64,000 nt of DNA from Bin76 sp963665765 (GCA_963665765.1 OY762464.1:2294001-2358000); one strand, 5' to 3'. Positions 8,853-17,192 are shown, counted from the first letter of the stretch. Made by a program: numbers and translations. Notes: generated by a model from the sequence alone, not told the origin.

Positions 8853-9326
8853 ATGTCTCCCACGTCACCCCCTTCAGCCGAATTCCGGTTCTCCGGTTCC
8901 TGGGCGATATTCCGCCCGCCTCGGGTCTCGTTTCGAGCCGCCTCCATGGAGATCGACGCCGGAGCAGTGCGTGACGTCTTGGAAGAACTGCCCCCCACCG
9001 TGATCCGGATAGGTTGGTTGTCCGACGCCGGATGGTCGCCCCAAAACCAGGAACTGCTCGGTTCGATGGGGGTGGTTCTGCAGGGAGGGGGAGAGGCGGT
9101 GGTCTCCGTCCGCCCGGTGTCAGAGGCCATGAAAGTGGTGCGAGAAGGTTGGGTGGTGGGAAGTGTCGACCGCGCTTTGGTGGTAACGGTGGCGTCTCCG
9201 GTCCTGTTTGACCGGGCGGCCCTGGCCGGCTTGCTGCGGCAAACGATCACCGAGGGGTGGATGAACCCTGTCCAGGAGTTGTTGAAAGCCGGCGGCAGGG
9301 TGCGGGTCTTTTCCCCACCGGCCTAG
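8853..9326 (+). CDS. Solo protein resembling the C-terminal half of IspD (degenerate paralogue)
   Basis: The last 90 or so residues follow the IspD pattern position for position: 'AVVSVRPVSEAMKVV' corresponds to IspD 'AVVPVLPLSDTIKAV', 'VGSVDR...VTVASPVLF' to the 'R..L..VQTPQ.F' strand, and 'LLKAGGRVRVF' to the terminal 'GG.V.VV'. The catalytic 'TPQ' has become 'SPV' and the N-terminal 'AGGxG' CTP loop is absent, so cytidylyltransferase activity is unlikely. The start is uncertain; the ATG at 8946 ('MEIDAGAV') is a reasonable alternative. It may be a regulator, partner or decaying copy. The similarity is my reading, not a database hit. Confidence 0.6.
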   Translation: MSPTSPPSAEFRFSGSWAIFRPPRVSFRAASMEIDAGAVRDVLEELPPTVIRIGWLSDAGWSPQNQELLGSMGVVLQGGGEAVVSVRPVSEAMKVVREGWVVGSVDRALVVTVASPVLFDRAALAGLLRQTITEGWMNPVQELLKAGGRVRVFSPPA

Positions 9327-9367
9327 ACCGCCACCCTCCCCGCAGTCCGCGAAAAATACCTGTCACT

Positions 9368-9396
9368 TTGGGTTGATCCCCCTCGGGCGATAGCTA
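9368..9396 (+). promoter_or_regulatory. Candidate sigma-70 type promoter for the Tad pilus operon
   Basis: TTGGGT at 9368-9373 and TAGCTA at 9391-9396 are separated by 17 nt. The first gene starts at 9404, only 7 nt after the -10 box, which implies a leaderless or nearly leaderless transcript. Confidence 0.45.
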
Positions 9397-9403
9397 ACAG
9401 TGT

Positions 9404-10003
9404 ATGACAGTGTTATTCAAACGTCGACTTTCGGAAACGGGGCGCCATCGGGTGCTGGGGTTGAGATGCGGGGCGGATCCGGTGCTCCACGCCCTGGCGC
9501 CCCTGGGTCTGGCGGCGGCCCGGGGCACCGCTTTGGTGGTGGATCTTGACCGGGATGCGCCTTCCTATCCCGGATCGACTTCTCTGGCCGCTTTGGTGGT
9601 TTCCCAGCCGCGACTGGATGACCTCCGGCCCCGACGGGCCGGGGTGGCGGTGCTTCCCAACGGGTTGGCGAGTCCGGAGGAAACCGCCGAAGTGTTGGAG
9701 GCGCTGGTCTCCGGGTGGCCGGCGGTGGTCTTGCGACTGGGTGCCTCCTCGGACCTTCCCCCTTCCTTGGCCGAGACACCGGTGATTCCGGTGGCGCCGC
9801 TTTTTCCTGGTTTTCTTTACCCTCCCGTCACCGGCCCGGCCGTCTATCAGGCGATGTCGGGAGGCCCGCCTCCCTCGGTCCGGGGGATTCTGTTGCCGCC
9901 TCTGAGCCGATCCCATGTCTATCGCATGTTGGGCGGCCGGGGATTGCCTCCCCGGCGTTGGGTGAATGCCTGGGAGAGAGCGTGGAGTTGGTCATGGCGT
10001 TGA
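9404..10003 (+). CDS. Degenerate CpaE/Ssd-like ParA-fold protein of the Tad locus
   Basis: First gene of the pilus operon, where actinobacterial Tad loci carry an ssd/CpaE-like gene. Strands of a MinD/ParA fold can be followed: 'HRVLGLRCGADP' where the P-loop would be, 'TALVVDLDRDAP', and 'AVVLRLGA'. No Walker A lysine or serine remains, so ATP binding is unlikely. At 199 residues it is much shorter than typical Ssd proteins (about 350). CpaE-type proteins localise the pilus machine at the membrane. It overlaps tadA by 10 nt. The assignment rests on position plus the remnant fold. Confidence 0.6.
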   Translation: MTVLFKRRLSETGRHRVLGLRCGADPVLHALAPLGLAAARGTALVVDLDRDAPSYPGSTSLAALVVSQPRLDDLRPRRAGVAVLPNGLASPEETAEVLEALVSGWPAVVLRLGASSDLPPSLAETPVIPVAPLFPGFLYPPVTGPAVYQAMSGGPPPSVRGILLPPLSRSHVYRMLGGRGLPPRRWVNAWERAWSWSWR

Positions 10004-11034
10004 TCGATCGTCTGGTTGACACCATCCTTCTCCAGGATTTTCCCACCGACCGGGCGGCGCTGCACCGCCATGTGCGGAAGGTGGTGGCTACCGAAGCGCC
10101 GTTGGCGCCCCCCGGAGTGGTGGAAAAGGTGGTGGACTCCTTGATCGGAATGGGGCCGCTCGAAGAGTTGCTGCGTGACCCCGAAGTCACCGATGTCCTG
10201 GTCAACTCGCCGGCCGATGTCTGGGTGGAGAGGGCCGGGCGGCTGGAAAAAACCGATGTCTCGTTCGAATCAAGCCAGGCGGTGACTGCGGCAGTGGAGA
10301 GAGTGATCGCTCCCTTGGGCCTTCGAATAGACCGGGCGTCGCCGATGGTGGATGCCCGATTGGTGGACGGAAGTCGTCTTCATGCCATCATCCCGCCCGC
10401 CGCCGTCGATCACCCGATTGTGGCGGTGCGTCGGTTCGTCCCCCAGGCCGACAACCTGCAATCGCTGGTGGAGCTGGGCTCGGTCACTTCGGATCAGGCC
10501 AAAGAACTCCGCTCCATAGTCACCGAGCGTCGGAACCTGTTGGTGTCGGGAGGAACCGGCGCCGGAAAGACCACCCTGCTCAATGTCCTGTCGGGTCTGA
10601 TCGACCCAACCGAACGGGTGGTGGTGGTGGAGGACGCTTCGGAACTTCAGTTGTCCGGCCATGTGGTTCGGCTGGAAGGTCGCCCGGCCAACTCCGAGGG
10701 GATCGGCGCCATCACCCTCCGGCAACTGATTCGTTCCGCTCTGCGTTTGCGGCCCGATCGGATCGTGGTGGGGGAGGTGCGGGGGCCCGAGGCGCTGGAT
10801 CTGGTATCGGCGCTCAACACCGGCCATTCCGGCTCGATGTCCACTCTGCATGCCAACAGCCCGACCGAAGCTCTGTGGCGGCTGGAGACCTTGGCTCTGA
10901 TGGGCGCCCGGAACCTGCCGGCCGAGGCGATCCGCGCCCAGATCATCTCCGCCATCGACGTGGTGATCCAGGTGGAGAGAACCGGCGGTCGGCGGCGGGT
11001 GGCGACCATCGAACACCGGCCGGGGAGATCGTGA
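9994..11034 (+). CDS. tadA: Tad/Flp pilus assembly ATPase (CpaF/TadA)
   Basis: Hexameric secretion ATPase that powers pilin assembly at the inner face of the membrane. 346 residues: an N-terminal domain ('DPEVTDVLVN'), then Walker A 'GGTGAGKTT' near residue 186, Walker B/Asp box 'VVVVEDASELQL', the His-box segment 'STLHANSP', and a glutamate-rich 'GEVRGPEALDL'. The ATG at 9994 has a GGAG about 7 nt upstream; an in-frame GTG at 9982 is possible. It overlaps the preceding gene by 10 nt, and the next gene begins on its stop codon (GTGA). Confidence 0.93.
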   Translation: MALIDRLVDTILLQDFPTDRAALHRHVRKVVATEAPLAPPGVVEKVVDSLIGMGPLEELLRDPEVTDVLVNSPADVWVERAGRLEKTDVSFESSQAVTAAVERVIAPLGLRIDRASPMVDARLVDGSRLHAIIPPAAVDHPIVAVRRFVPQADNLQSLVELGSVTSDQAKELRSIVTERRNLLVSGGTGAGKTTLLNVLSGLIDPTERVVVVEDASELQLSGHVVRLEGRPANSEGIGAITLRQLIRSALRLRPDRIVVGEVRGPEALDLVSALNTGHSGSMSTLHANSPTEALWRLETLALMGARNLPAEAIRAQIISAIDVVIQVERTGGRRRVATIEHRPGRS

Positions 11035-11714
11035 GCGTCTGGGCGCCCCTGCTGGTGGGGTGGTCTCTGACCGCCGGGATGGACTGGCGCCTGGCGGCTC
11101 TGCTGGTCACCGCGGTTGTGCAGCCTTGGCTGGTGGCCGTGTTTCTGATGGGGGTGATCCTGGTGGACGCCCGTCGGATGCGTAGGCAGAGGGCCGGATG
11201 CTCGGAGGAGGCACAGGTGTTGCTGGGAGTAGCCGGAGAACTGCGCGCCGGGCAGGGAGTCCGCGCCGCCATCGCCGCGGCGGGGCGGCGGTCGTCGCGT
11301 CTTGACTTCCACGCCGTACGGCGGCTGGTGACTTCGGGCGCCTCTTTGGATCGGATCTCCCAGGCGGTGGCGGCGGCCATGCCGGTCCATGGGGCGTTGG
11401 CGGCGGCGGCGCTGAGGGTGGCGGATCGGACCGGAGGACGAGTGGCGGAGGTGTTCGACTCGGCCGCCGCTCTGGCGGTGGAAGAGGACGAGCTCCGCCA
11501 AGAACGGAGAGCGGCCACCGCCCAGGCCAGAACCTCGGCGGTGGTGGTGGTGGGAATTCCTGTGCTGGCGATTATCTACCGGATAATCAGCGGGGGTCTG
11601 GCTGCAAGCCTGTCGGCCAGTCCCATCTCTGCCTTCCTGACCATCTCCGGCGTGACGCTGCTGAGCCTGGGGGTGGCGGTGATGTTGATCCTGATCAAGA
11701 GGGCCACACCATGA
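11031..11714 (+). CDS. tadB: Tad pilus inner-membrane platform protein TadB (T2SF domain)
   Basis: A 227-residue type II secretion F-domain protein that, with TadC, forms the membrane platform. There are two hydrophobic segments at the N-terminus, a cytoplasmic helical stretch containing 'GELRAGQGVRAAI' (the usual conserved 'ELRAG' of TadB), and two C-terminal membrane segments. The GTG start at 11031 overlaps the tadA stop by 4 nt. Confidence 0.87.
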   Translation: MSVWAPLLVGWSLTAGMDWRLAALLVTAVVQPWLVAVFLMGVILVDARRMRRQRAGCSEEAQVLLGVAGELRAGQGVRAAIAAAGRRSSRLDFHAVRRLVTSGASLDRISQAVAAAMPVHGALAAAALRVADRTGGRVAEVFDSAAALAVEEDELRQERRAATAQARTSAVVVVGIPVLAIIYRIISGGLAASLSASPISAFLTISGVTLLSLGVAVMLILIKRATP

Positions 11715-12310
11715 GAACCGAGGCTGGACGGCCGGCTGCTGGTTTCTCCCCCGGACATTGGGCGATTCCGGGGATGGCGGCGATCCCTTTCCGATGGTGG
11801 TGGGCGGCGGCGGTGGTAATGGCCGCCTACTGGGCGTTGCGCCGTTTTCGGCGCCGCCCCCGCCCGGCCGGAGTGGAGGACATCGTCACGTTCGGTCGAT
11901 TGCTGGTGGTCCCTCTCACCGGGGGGATGTCCCTGGCCAATGCTCTGCTCATGGCTTCCCGGGAAGCCCACCCGCAACTGGGGAGCGAGGTCTTGGGAGT
12001 GCTGCGCCAAAGTCGCCGGACGGGTCTGGCGCAGGCGCTGGCGAGCAGCGGAGGGCGCCTGGGGGAACTGTTCGGAAGAATGGCCGGCGCCCACACGTCG
12101 GGTAGTTCACAGGTGAGGGCGGTGATCACCCATGTTGAAAACCTTCATCATCAGTATCGCATGGACGCTCTTTCCCGCATTCGTTCCCTGCCGGTCACCC
12201 TGGCAGTCCCCCTCACTCTGCTGATCATCCCCGGTTTCCTTTTGGTTCTGGTGGGACCTCCGGTGGTTTCCCGGGTGACCGAGATGTTTACCGGGCTGAT
12301 AGGCACATGA
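11711..12310 (+). CDS. tadC: Tad pilus inner-membrane platform protein TadC (T2SF domain)
   Basis: A 199-residue second platform subunit. It has one N-terminal membrane segment, a central helical region with 'PLTGGMSLANAL' resembling the GxS/GxG turn of T2SF domains, and a strongly hydrophobic C-terminal pair beginning 'LPVTLAVPLTLLIIPGF', which is characteristic of TadC. The ATG overlaps the tadB stop (ATGA). Confidence 0.85.
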   Translation: MRTEAGRPAAGFSPGHWAIPGMAAIPFRWWWAAAVVMAAYWALRRFRRRPRPAGVEDIVTFGRLLVVPLTGGMSLANALLMASREAHPQLGSEVLGVLRQSRRTGLAQALASSGGRLGELFGRMAGAHTSGSSQVRAVITHVENLHHQYRMDALSRIRSLPVTLAVPLTLLIIPGFLLVLVGPPVVSRVTEMFTGLIGT

Positions 12311-12355
12311 AAGTCCCCCTTCCCCCGCACCGGCCGGACGCCGGGAACAACGACC

Positions 12356-12362
12356 AAGGAGG
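12356..12362 (+). promoter_or_regulatory. Strong ribosome binding site for the pilin gene
   Basis: AAGGAGG lies 7 nt before the ATG at 12370. It is the best Shine-Dalgarno match in the Tad operon, consistent with a pilin made in excess. It decides the start against an in-frame ATG at 12307 that overlaps the tadC stop. Confidence 0.75.
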
Positions 12363-12369
12363 TCTGGAA

Positions 12370-12582
12370 ATGACGGCTCTATGGACCAGAATGATGATTT
12401 GGTTCGACCGCGACGAGCGGGGCCAGGGCACCGTGGAGTACATCCTGGTGGTGCTGGCGGTGGTGGCGGTGGCCACCGTGTTGGTGCAGTGGGTAAGGAA
12501 GGGATCGGGAGACAATCTCCTGGAATCCATTTTCCGCAAGGCGCTTGACTTCGTCAAGGGCAAGATCGGATTCGGTTTCTAG
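12370..12582 (+). CDS. Flp-type pilin
   Basis: A 70-residue prepilin. A short charged leader ends in 'DERGQ', followed by 'GTVEY' and about 20 hydrophobic residues, the class IVb/Flp pattern in which a prepilin peptidase cuts after Gly and the Glu at +5 and Tyr at +6 are conserved. The C-terminal tail is short and basic ('KGKIGFGF'). It is the likely major subunit of the Tad fibre. No prepilin peptidase gene is visible in this window, so processing must use an enzyme encoded elsewhere. Confidence 0.85.
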   Translation: MTALWTRMMIWFDRDERGQGTVEYILVVLAVVAVATVLVQWVRKGSGDNLLESIFRKALDFVKGKIGFGF

Positions 12583-12598
12583 AACCGGTATCTGAGAG

Positions 12599-12964
12599 AT
12601 GGGCGACGAAAAGGGTTCTTTGGCGGTGGAGGCGGTGTTGGTGCTGCCCGTGATCCTGTTGGTTCTGGTGGCGGTGGCCGAAGTGTTCCTCATCGCGGTC
12701 ACCCGTCTCGAAATGGAGGCCGCTGCCCGGGAGGGCGCCCGGGTAGCGGCCACCCATCCTGATCCCGTCCGAGCGGCCGCCGCGGCGGCGAACGCCCTTT
12801 CTCCCGGCCTGGCGGCAAAGGTTCGAATCGGGGTGACCGGCGCCACCGCGGCCGGTGCACCGGTTCGGGTGGAGGTGTCGATGCGCTATCGCCTAGTCAC
12901 TCCGCTTCTCGATCGGTTGGTCATCAGGTTGAACAGCCGGGCGGTGATGCAGCGGGAGGGGTGA
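12599..12964 (+). CDS. TadE-like pseudopilin
   Basis: A 121-residue minor pilin-like protein. It has the N-terminal 'GSLAVEAVLVLPVILLVL' membrane anchor with the TadE glutamate, followed by 'EMEAAAREGARVAA', a conserved TadE signature. It follows the pilin by 16 nt, within the Tad operon. Confidence 0.85.
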   Translation: MGDEKGSLAVEAVLVLPVILLVLVAVAEVFLIAVTRLEMEAAAREGARVAATHPDPVRAAAAAANALSPGLAAKVRIGVTGATAAGAPVRVEVSMRYRLVTPLLDRLVIRLNSRAVMQREG

Positions 12965-12970
12965 GAGTCA

Positions 12971-13354
12971 ATGGAACGAGCAGGCGAGCGAGGAGCGATC
13001 ACCGTTTTGGTTCCGGTGGTGGTGGGAATGTTGCTGGTTATGGCGGTGGCACTGTTGGATGTAACTGCGATGCTTTCCGCCCGCATCCGCTCCCAGACGG
13101 CCGCCGACGCCGCCGCGCTGGCGGCCGCGCCGGCCACTTTTACTCGGACGGCCGCTCCCCGGGCGGCGGCGCAGCGGATGGCGACCGCCAACGGCGCCCG
13201 GTTGGTCTGGTGCCGCTGCCGGGTGGATCAGCGGCCGGTCGGCAGAGTGGCGTCGGTGAAGACCGAGGTGGTCGCCCGACTGTGGCTGTGGGAGGACGTC
13301 CTGGTTTCCGCCGTGGCGCGAGCCGAATTCACTCCCTACCCTGAGGAGCCATGA
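12971..13354 (+). CDS. TadE/TadG-like pilus-associated protein (Rv3654c type)
   Basis: A 127-residue protein with a short N-terminus 'ERGAITVLVPVVVGMLLVMAVALLD' anchor and 'ARIRSQTAADAAALAAA', the helical pattern of the small TadG/Rv3654c-like proteins found last in actinobacterial Tad operons. Two cysteines ('WCRCR') might form a disulphide. Its stop overlaps the ybaK start (ATGA), so ybaK is probably co-transcribed. Confidence 0.8.
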   Translation: MERAGERGAITVLVPVVVGMLLVMAVALLDVTAMLSARIRSQTAADAAALAAAPATFTRTAAPRAAAQRMATANGARLVWCRCRVDQRPVGRVASVKTEVVARLWLWEDVLVSAVARAEFTPYPEEP

Positions 13355-13842
13355 GTGTCAAACGGAAAGGTGGGACCAGGGCGACCCTCTTTCTGCACGA
13401 ATCGGGGGTTTCGTTTCGCCTGCACTCCTATCGGGTGGACTTCGAGAGAGTGGATGACTACGGAAAAGCGGTGGCCGAGCAGTTGGGTGTTCCGCCCGCT
13501 CGGCTGTTCAAGACGCTGGTGGTCTTCGCCGATCACCGGCCCATGGTGGGTTTGGTGCCCGCTGATGTCCGGCTGGGCGTCAAGCAGATGGCCAAGATGG
13601 TGGGTGCCCGGCGGGTAAAAATGGCCTCCCCCAGGGAAGCGGAACGTCTCACCGGCTACGTTCCCGGCGGGATCAGTCCGTTCGGGCAGCGCCGGAGTCT
13701 GCCGATGGTGGTGGACGAGTCCGCTCTGGACTTTCCGACCGTCTGGGTGAGCGCCGGCCGGCGGGGCCGGCAGATCGAGATCAGTCCCCATGATCTGGTC
13801 AAGCTGCTGGGTGCCCGCACCGCTCCGCTCTCGTCGGGATAA
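13351..13842 (+). CDS. ybaK: YbaK/EbsC-type Cys-tRNA(Pro) deacylase
   Basis: Trans-editing factor that hydrolyses mischarged aminoacyl-tRNA. 163 residues with the YbaK fold: 'FKTLVVFADHRPMVGLVPAD', 'KQMAKMVGARRVKMA', and the hallmark 'TGYVPGGISPFG'. A GAGGAG lies just upstream of the ATG at 13351, which overlaps the last Tad gene by 4 nt. Confidence 0.9.
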   Translation: MSVKRKGGTRATLFLHESGVSFRLHSYRVDFERVDDYGKAVAEQLGVPPARLFKTLVVFADHRPMVGLVPADVRLGVKQMAKMVGARRVKMASPREAERLTGYVPGGISPFGQRRSLPMVVDESALDFPTVWVSAGRRGRQIEISPHDLVKLLGARTAPLSSG

Positions 13843-13896
13843 CCTTGGGGCCAGCCGACGAGCGACACTGCTTGGGTGTATCGGGAAGGAACCAGT

Positions 13897-14037
13897 ATGC
13901 ATGACGAGGATCGCCTCGAGGAGATACACGCCTATGTCAAAAAGATCTACCGCTGGGTGGTGGTAATAGGAGCGATAATCATCTTCATCATGGTGCTCAG
14001 TTTCTGCGGCGCCCTCGTGTCAACACCCGCTGTCTGA
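13897..14037 (+). CDS. Small single-pass membrane protein, 46 residues
   Basis: An ATG at 13897 is preceded by GGAAGGA about 6 nt upstream. The product has a charged cytosolic start ('MHDEDRLEEIHAYVKKIYR') and one hydrophobic helix of about 22 residues rich in Ile/Val. There is no known domain. The clear ribosome site and the charge-then-helix layout make it a credible small gene; function unknown. Confidence 0.6.
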   Translation: MHDEDRLEEIHAYVKKIYRWVVVIGAIIIFIMVLSFCGALVSTPAV

Positions 14038-14063
14038 CTCGGACAATCAACTCGCAAGAGACC

Positions 14064-14834
14064 ATGGGTGAGAAGGATTCCGACTCGGGACGCGTCGGTG
14101 GGGTGGACGGCGTGTCCGGTGGTTGGGTGATGGCAGTGACCGGCGTGAAACCGGGAAGTCCGGTGGAGGCAATGGCAGTGTGGCGATCGTTCGGTGAGCT
14201 GTGGAGCTCCGCCCGCCAAATCGGCCTCCTGGCGGTGACAGTGGACATTCCCATCGGGCTGCCCTGCCGTGGTTCCCGGTCCTGTGATCAGGAAGCCCGC
14301 CTCAGACTTAAGGGGTGCCCGGGGCCTCCCAAGCATCCGGGCCGGGCCTCCTCCGTGTTTCCTGCTCCGCCGCGGTGCGCATTGGAAGCCCGGGAATGGG
14401 AGGAAGCCCTGGCGTTGGCGCGCGGGTGCACAGGAAAAGGCATCACCAAGCAGAGTTTTGCCCTCTTTCCGAAGATCAGAGAGGTTCGGGATGCTCTCGA
14501 TCCGTCAGATTTCCGGTCCTCGGACCGTCCTCGGGCCGCTGAGGTGCACCCTGAGGTGAGTTTTCAAGAGATGGCCGGGTGTCCCATGTGGTTCCACAAG
14601 AGCCGCCAGGCCGGGGTCGCCGAGCGCTTGGAGCAACTTGAAGCCCACTTTCCCAACGTCGTGGACGCCACAGTGCGCACCAAGCGAGTCGGTCCGCCCC
14701 ACCCGGGAGTGGACGACCTGCTCGATGCGGTGGCCGCGGCCTGGACAGCTCGTCGCCTGATCTCAGAAGATGCGAAACCACTGGGAGGTCATCAAACAGA
14801 CCAGACAGGTTTTGAGATGTCCATCTGGGTGTAG
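14064..14834 (+). CDS. DUF429 family protein (predicted nuclease-fold)
   Basis: 256 residues matching DUF429: an early 'GVDGVSGGWVMAV', 'VDIPIGLP', 'SSVFPAP', 'GKGITKQSFALFPKIREV', 'EVHPEVSFQ', and 'DDLLDAVAAAW' with a final Asp-Asp pair. DUF429 proteins have an RNase H-like predicted fold, and their substrate is not established. polX starts 27 nt downstream, suggesting an operon. Confidence 0.8.
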   Translation: MGEKDSDSGRVGGVDGVSGGWVMAVTGVKPGSPVEAMAVWRSFGELWSSARQIGLLAVTVDIPIGLPCRGSRSCDQEARLRLKGCPGPPKHPGRASSVFPAPPRCALEAREWEEALALARGCTGKGITKQSFALFPKIREVRDALDPSDFRSSDRPRAAEVHPEVSFQEMAGCPMWFHKSRQAGVAERLEQLEAHFPNVVDATVRTKRVGPPHPGVDDLLDAVAAAWTARRLISEDAKPLGGHQTDQTGFEMSIWV

Positions 14835-14861
14835 CCGACCCACCCTGTTACGTTTCTGCCG

Positions 14862-16601
14862 ATGGTCTCCAACCGACAGATCCTGGCGATGCTCGACGAA
14901 CTCATCGAACTCACCACCCTGGAAGACGGATCGCCACAGTCCTTCCGGGTACGGGCCTATGAACGAGCTCGCCGGTCGGTGGAGAACCTGGGCAGAGAGG
15001 TGTCCAGCCTCGACGCCGCACAGATCCAGGCTATCGGGGGGATCGGCAAGAGCATCGCTTCGGGCCTTCGGGAGTTCTCCGAGACCGGAAAGTTGACCAA
15101 ACTGGAGGCCTTGCGCTCCAAGTACCCACAGTCCTTCCGGGAGATCACCCGCATTCCGGGGCTGGGACCCAAGACCGCCAAGATGATCCGCCGGGAACTG
15201 GGAGTGGAGAATCTGGACGACTTGGTGGCGGCCCTCGATCAACAGCAGCTTCGGGACCTGCGGGGATTGGGTCCCCGAAGCGAAGCCAAGATCGCCCGGG
15301 CGGTGGAACGGCTGGGGCTGGCCGGTAAGAACCGTCGGACCCCCCTGGTGAGGGCGCTTCCGGTGGCCGAGACCCTACGCCGCCATCTGAGCGATGTGGC
15401 AGACGTGGAAGCGGTCGAGATTTGCGGAAGCCTCCGCCGTTTCCGAGAGTCGGTGGCCGACATCGATCTGGTGGTGTCGGCGCCTCCCGCCGCTTGGCCG
15501 GAGGTGATGAAGGCGGTTTCCGCTCATCCCCTGGTGCAGGAGACCCTGTTGTCGGGCAGGACCAAGACTTCGGTGGTAACCGGGGGCGGGCTGAGCGTGG
15601 ACGTGCGGGTGGTTTCCTCCGCGCAGTTGGGAGCAGCCGTCCTCTATTTCACCGGTTCCAAGGCCCACAATGTAAAACTTCGCCAGTTGGCCATGGTGCA
15701 AGATCAGTTGCTCAACGAATATGGCCTGTTCCCCAGGGGAGAGGACCGTCCGGTGGCTTCGCAGACCGAGGAGGAGATCTACGCTGCTTTGGGAATGACC
15801 TGGTGCCCGCCTGAGATTCGGGAGGACACCGGAGAGGTGGAAGAAGCTTTGCAGGCCGCCGTTCCCCGGCTGGTTTCGGTGGAGGACATCAGGGGCGATC
15901 TTCATTTCCACACCGATCGGTCGGGCGATGGGCGTTCGTCTCTTCCTGACATGGTGAAAGCCGCGGTCCGGGCGGGATTCGAATACGTGGCCATCACCGA
16001 CCACGGAGAAGATCTGATCATCAACGGGCTGTCCAGAGCAGAGATGGAGGCTCACCGCCGGATGGTCGCCTCACTGGGCGAGCGCCATCCCGAGATCGAA
16101 CTGCTGTTCGGCTGCGAGTTGAACATCGGGGCTGAGGGTGGTCTCGATTATGACCTCGATTTTCGGATGGGGTTCGACTGGTGTGTGGCTTCGATCCACT
16201 CTCACTACGACCTGACTCCCGAACAGCAGACCCACAGACTCCTGCGGGCCATCGCCGACCCTTCGGTGTCCGTCATCGGTCATCTCACCGGCCGGATGCT
16301 GGGCCGACGTCCGGGAATCGAGCTGAAACTGGACCCGGTGCTCGAGGAGATGGCCGCCCGCGGGGTGGCCTTGGAGGTGAATGGGGCGCTCGATCGCCTC
16401 GACGCCTCTCCGGAAGTCATCCGCCGGGCGGTGTCCAAGGGGGTGAAGCTGGTCATCTCCACCGACTCCCATCATGTCACCGAATTGAAAAGAATGGCCT
16501 ACGGAGCAGCCAACGCCCGCCGAGGCTGGGCCACCCCCGAAGCAGTTCTGAACACCCTGCCCCGAGCCGAGTTTCTGGCTCAGCTTCGTTCGAGGCGCTG
16601 A
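14862..16601 (+). CDS. polX: DNA polymerase/3'-5' exonuclease PolX (family X with PHP domain)
   Basis: A repair polymerase of 579 residues. It has N-terminal helix-hairpin-helix repeats ('IGGIGKSIASGLREF', 'IPGLGPKTAKMI', 'LRGLGPRSEAKI'). The nucleotidyltransferase core 'CGSLRRFRESVADIDLVV' near residues 187-204 carries the metal-binding Asp-x-Asp. The C-terminal PHP phosphoesterase starts at about 345 with 'DLHFHTDRSGDG', then 'ITDHGE' and 'STDSHHV'. Length and domain order match bacterial PolX used in gap filling and base-excision repair. Confidence 0.93.
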   Translation: MVSNRQILAMLDELIELTTLEDGSPQSFRVRAYERARRSVENLGREVSSLDAAQIQAIGGIGKSIASGLREFSETGKLTKLEALRSKYPQSFREITRIPGLGPKTAKMIRRELGVENLDDLVAALDQQQLRDLRGLGPRSEAKIARAVERLGLAGKNRRTPLVRALPVAETLRRHLSDVADVEAVEICGSLRRFRESVADIDLVVSAPPAAWPEVMKAVSAHPLVQETLLSGRTKTSVVTGGGLSVDVRVVSSAQLGAAVLYFTGSKAHNVKLRQLAMVQDQLLNEYGLFPRGEDRPVASQTEEEIYAALGMTWCPPEIREDTGEVEEALQAAVPRLVSVEDIRGDLHFHTDRSGDGRSSLPDMVKAAVRAGFEYVAITDHGEDLIINGLSRAEMEAHRRMVASLGERHPEIELLFGCELNIGAEGGLDYDLDFRMGFDWCVASIHSHYDLTPEQQTHRLLRAIADPSVSVIGHLTGRMLGRRPGIELKLDPVLEEMAARGVALEVNGALDRLDASPEVIRRAVSKGVKLVISTDSHHVTELKRMAYGAANARRGWATPEAVLNTLPRAEFLAQLRSRR

Positions 16602-16702
16602 CTTATGGTCACGTCGCGACGTTCACTTCGGAAATCAACTCCACGTCCAACACCCTCTGACGGTCTAGTGGTATGTCGGTCAAATAGTCGGGGTGGTGGC
16701 CC

Positions 16703-16720
16703 CGGGCGAAAAACCGCCCG
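16703..16720 (+). terminator. Short GC hairpin after polX, possible terminator
   Basis: CGGGCG (16703-16708) pairs with CGCCCG (16715-16720) across a 6-nt A-rich loop, about 100 nt after polX. There is no T-run, so an intrinsic terminator is only possible. Confidence 0.25.
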
Positions 16721-16759
16721 CGAACAGGGGAACCTACGAACTCATACCCGCCAAATTGT

Positions 16760-17139
16760 TTAGCAGACATACACTAGCTTCGTCGCTTCCCGGATTACAT
16801 CAAGCTCAAGCAGTCGCAACTCTCGATAGGCGATCACCAGGAAGTTGCCGCATCCGCATGCCGGGTCAAAAACCGCATAGCGCCCAGCTTTCGCTGGAAG
16901 CCTTTGAGCAGGATTGTCCGGTGGGTGTCTCGGCGGGTTCGGATCCGTTCGAACTCGTCCCACAGTTCTTCCAAGAACAGGGGGCGTATCACCTTGAGGA
17001 TGTTCTCTTCGGTGGCGTAGTGCGCTCCCTGGGCGCGGCGTTCGGCCGGGTTCATCACCGACTGGAACAACGCTCCGAAAGCGAACCCGGCCGCTCTCAC
17101 CCTGATCTCGTTCCAAGACAAACGGGTCAAATCAAACAC
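16760..17139 (-). pseudogene. Remnant of a class I (MmeI-like) DNA adenine methyltransferase/restriction protein
   Basis: On the minus strand one frame reads 'GALFQSVMNPAERR...GAHYATEENILKVIRPLFLEEL', and after a single-base frame change near 16880 the next reads 'FDPACGCGNFLVIAYRELRLLEL'. Together these are the start of the methyltransferase domain of MmeI-like proteins (about 900 residues), with SAM motif I 'PACGCGNF'. The target-recognition and catalytic 'NPPF/Y' parts are missing, and the frame closes at 16760. The gene is therefore frameshifted and truncated at both ends. It marks a former restriction-modification locus beside the RES gene pair. Confidence 0.75.
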
Positions 17140-17154
17140 ACCTGCTGTACCCCC

Positions 17155-17182
17155 TTTCCGATCTGGGTCGCGAGGTTATACT
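17155..17182 (+). promoter_or_regulatory. Candidate promoter for the RES pair
   Basis: TATACT at 17177-17182 ends 10 nt before the ATG at 17193. TTTCCG at 17155-17160 is a weak -35 with a 16-nt spacer. The short distance suggests a nearly leaderless message. Confidence 0.35.
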
Positions 17183-17192
17183 TCCAATACCC

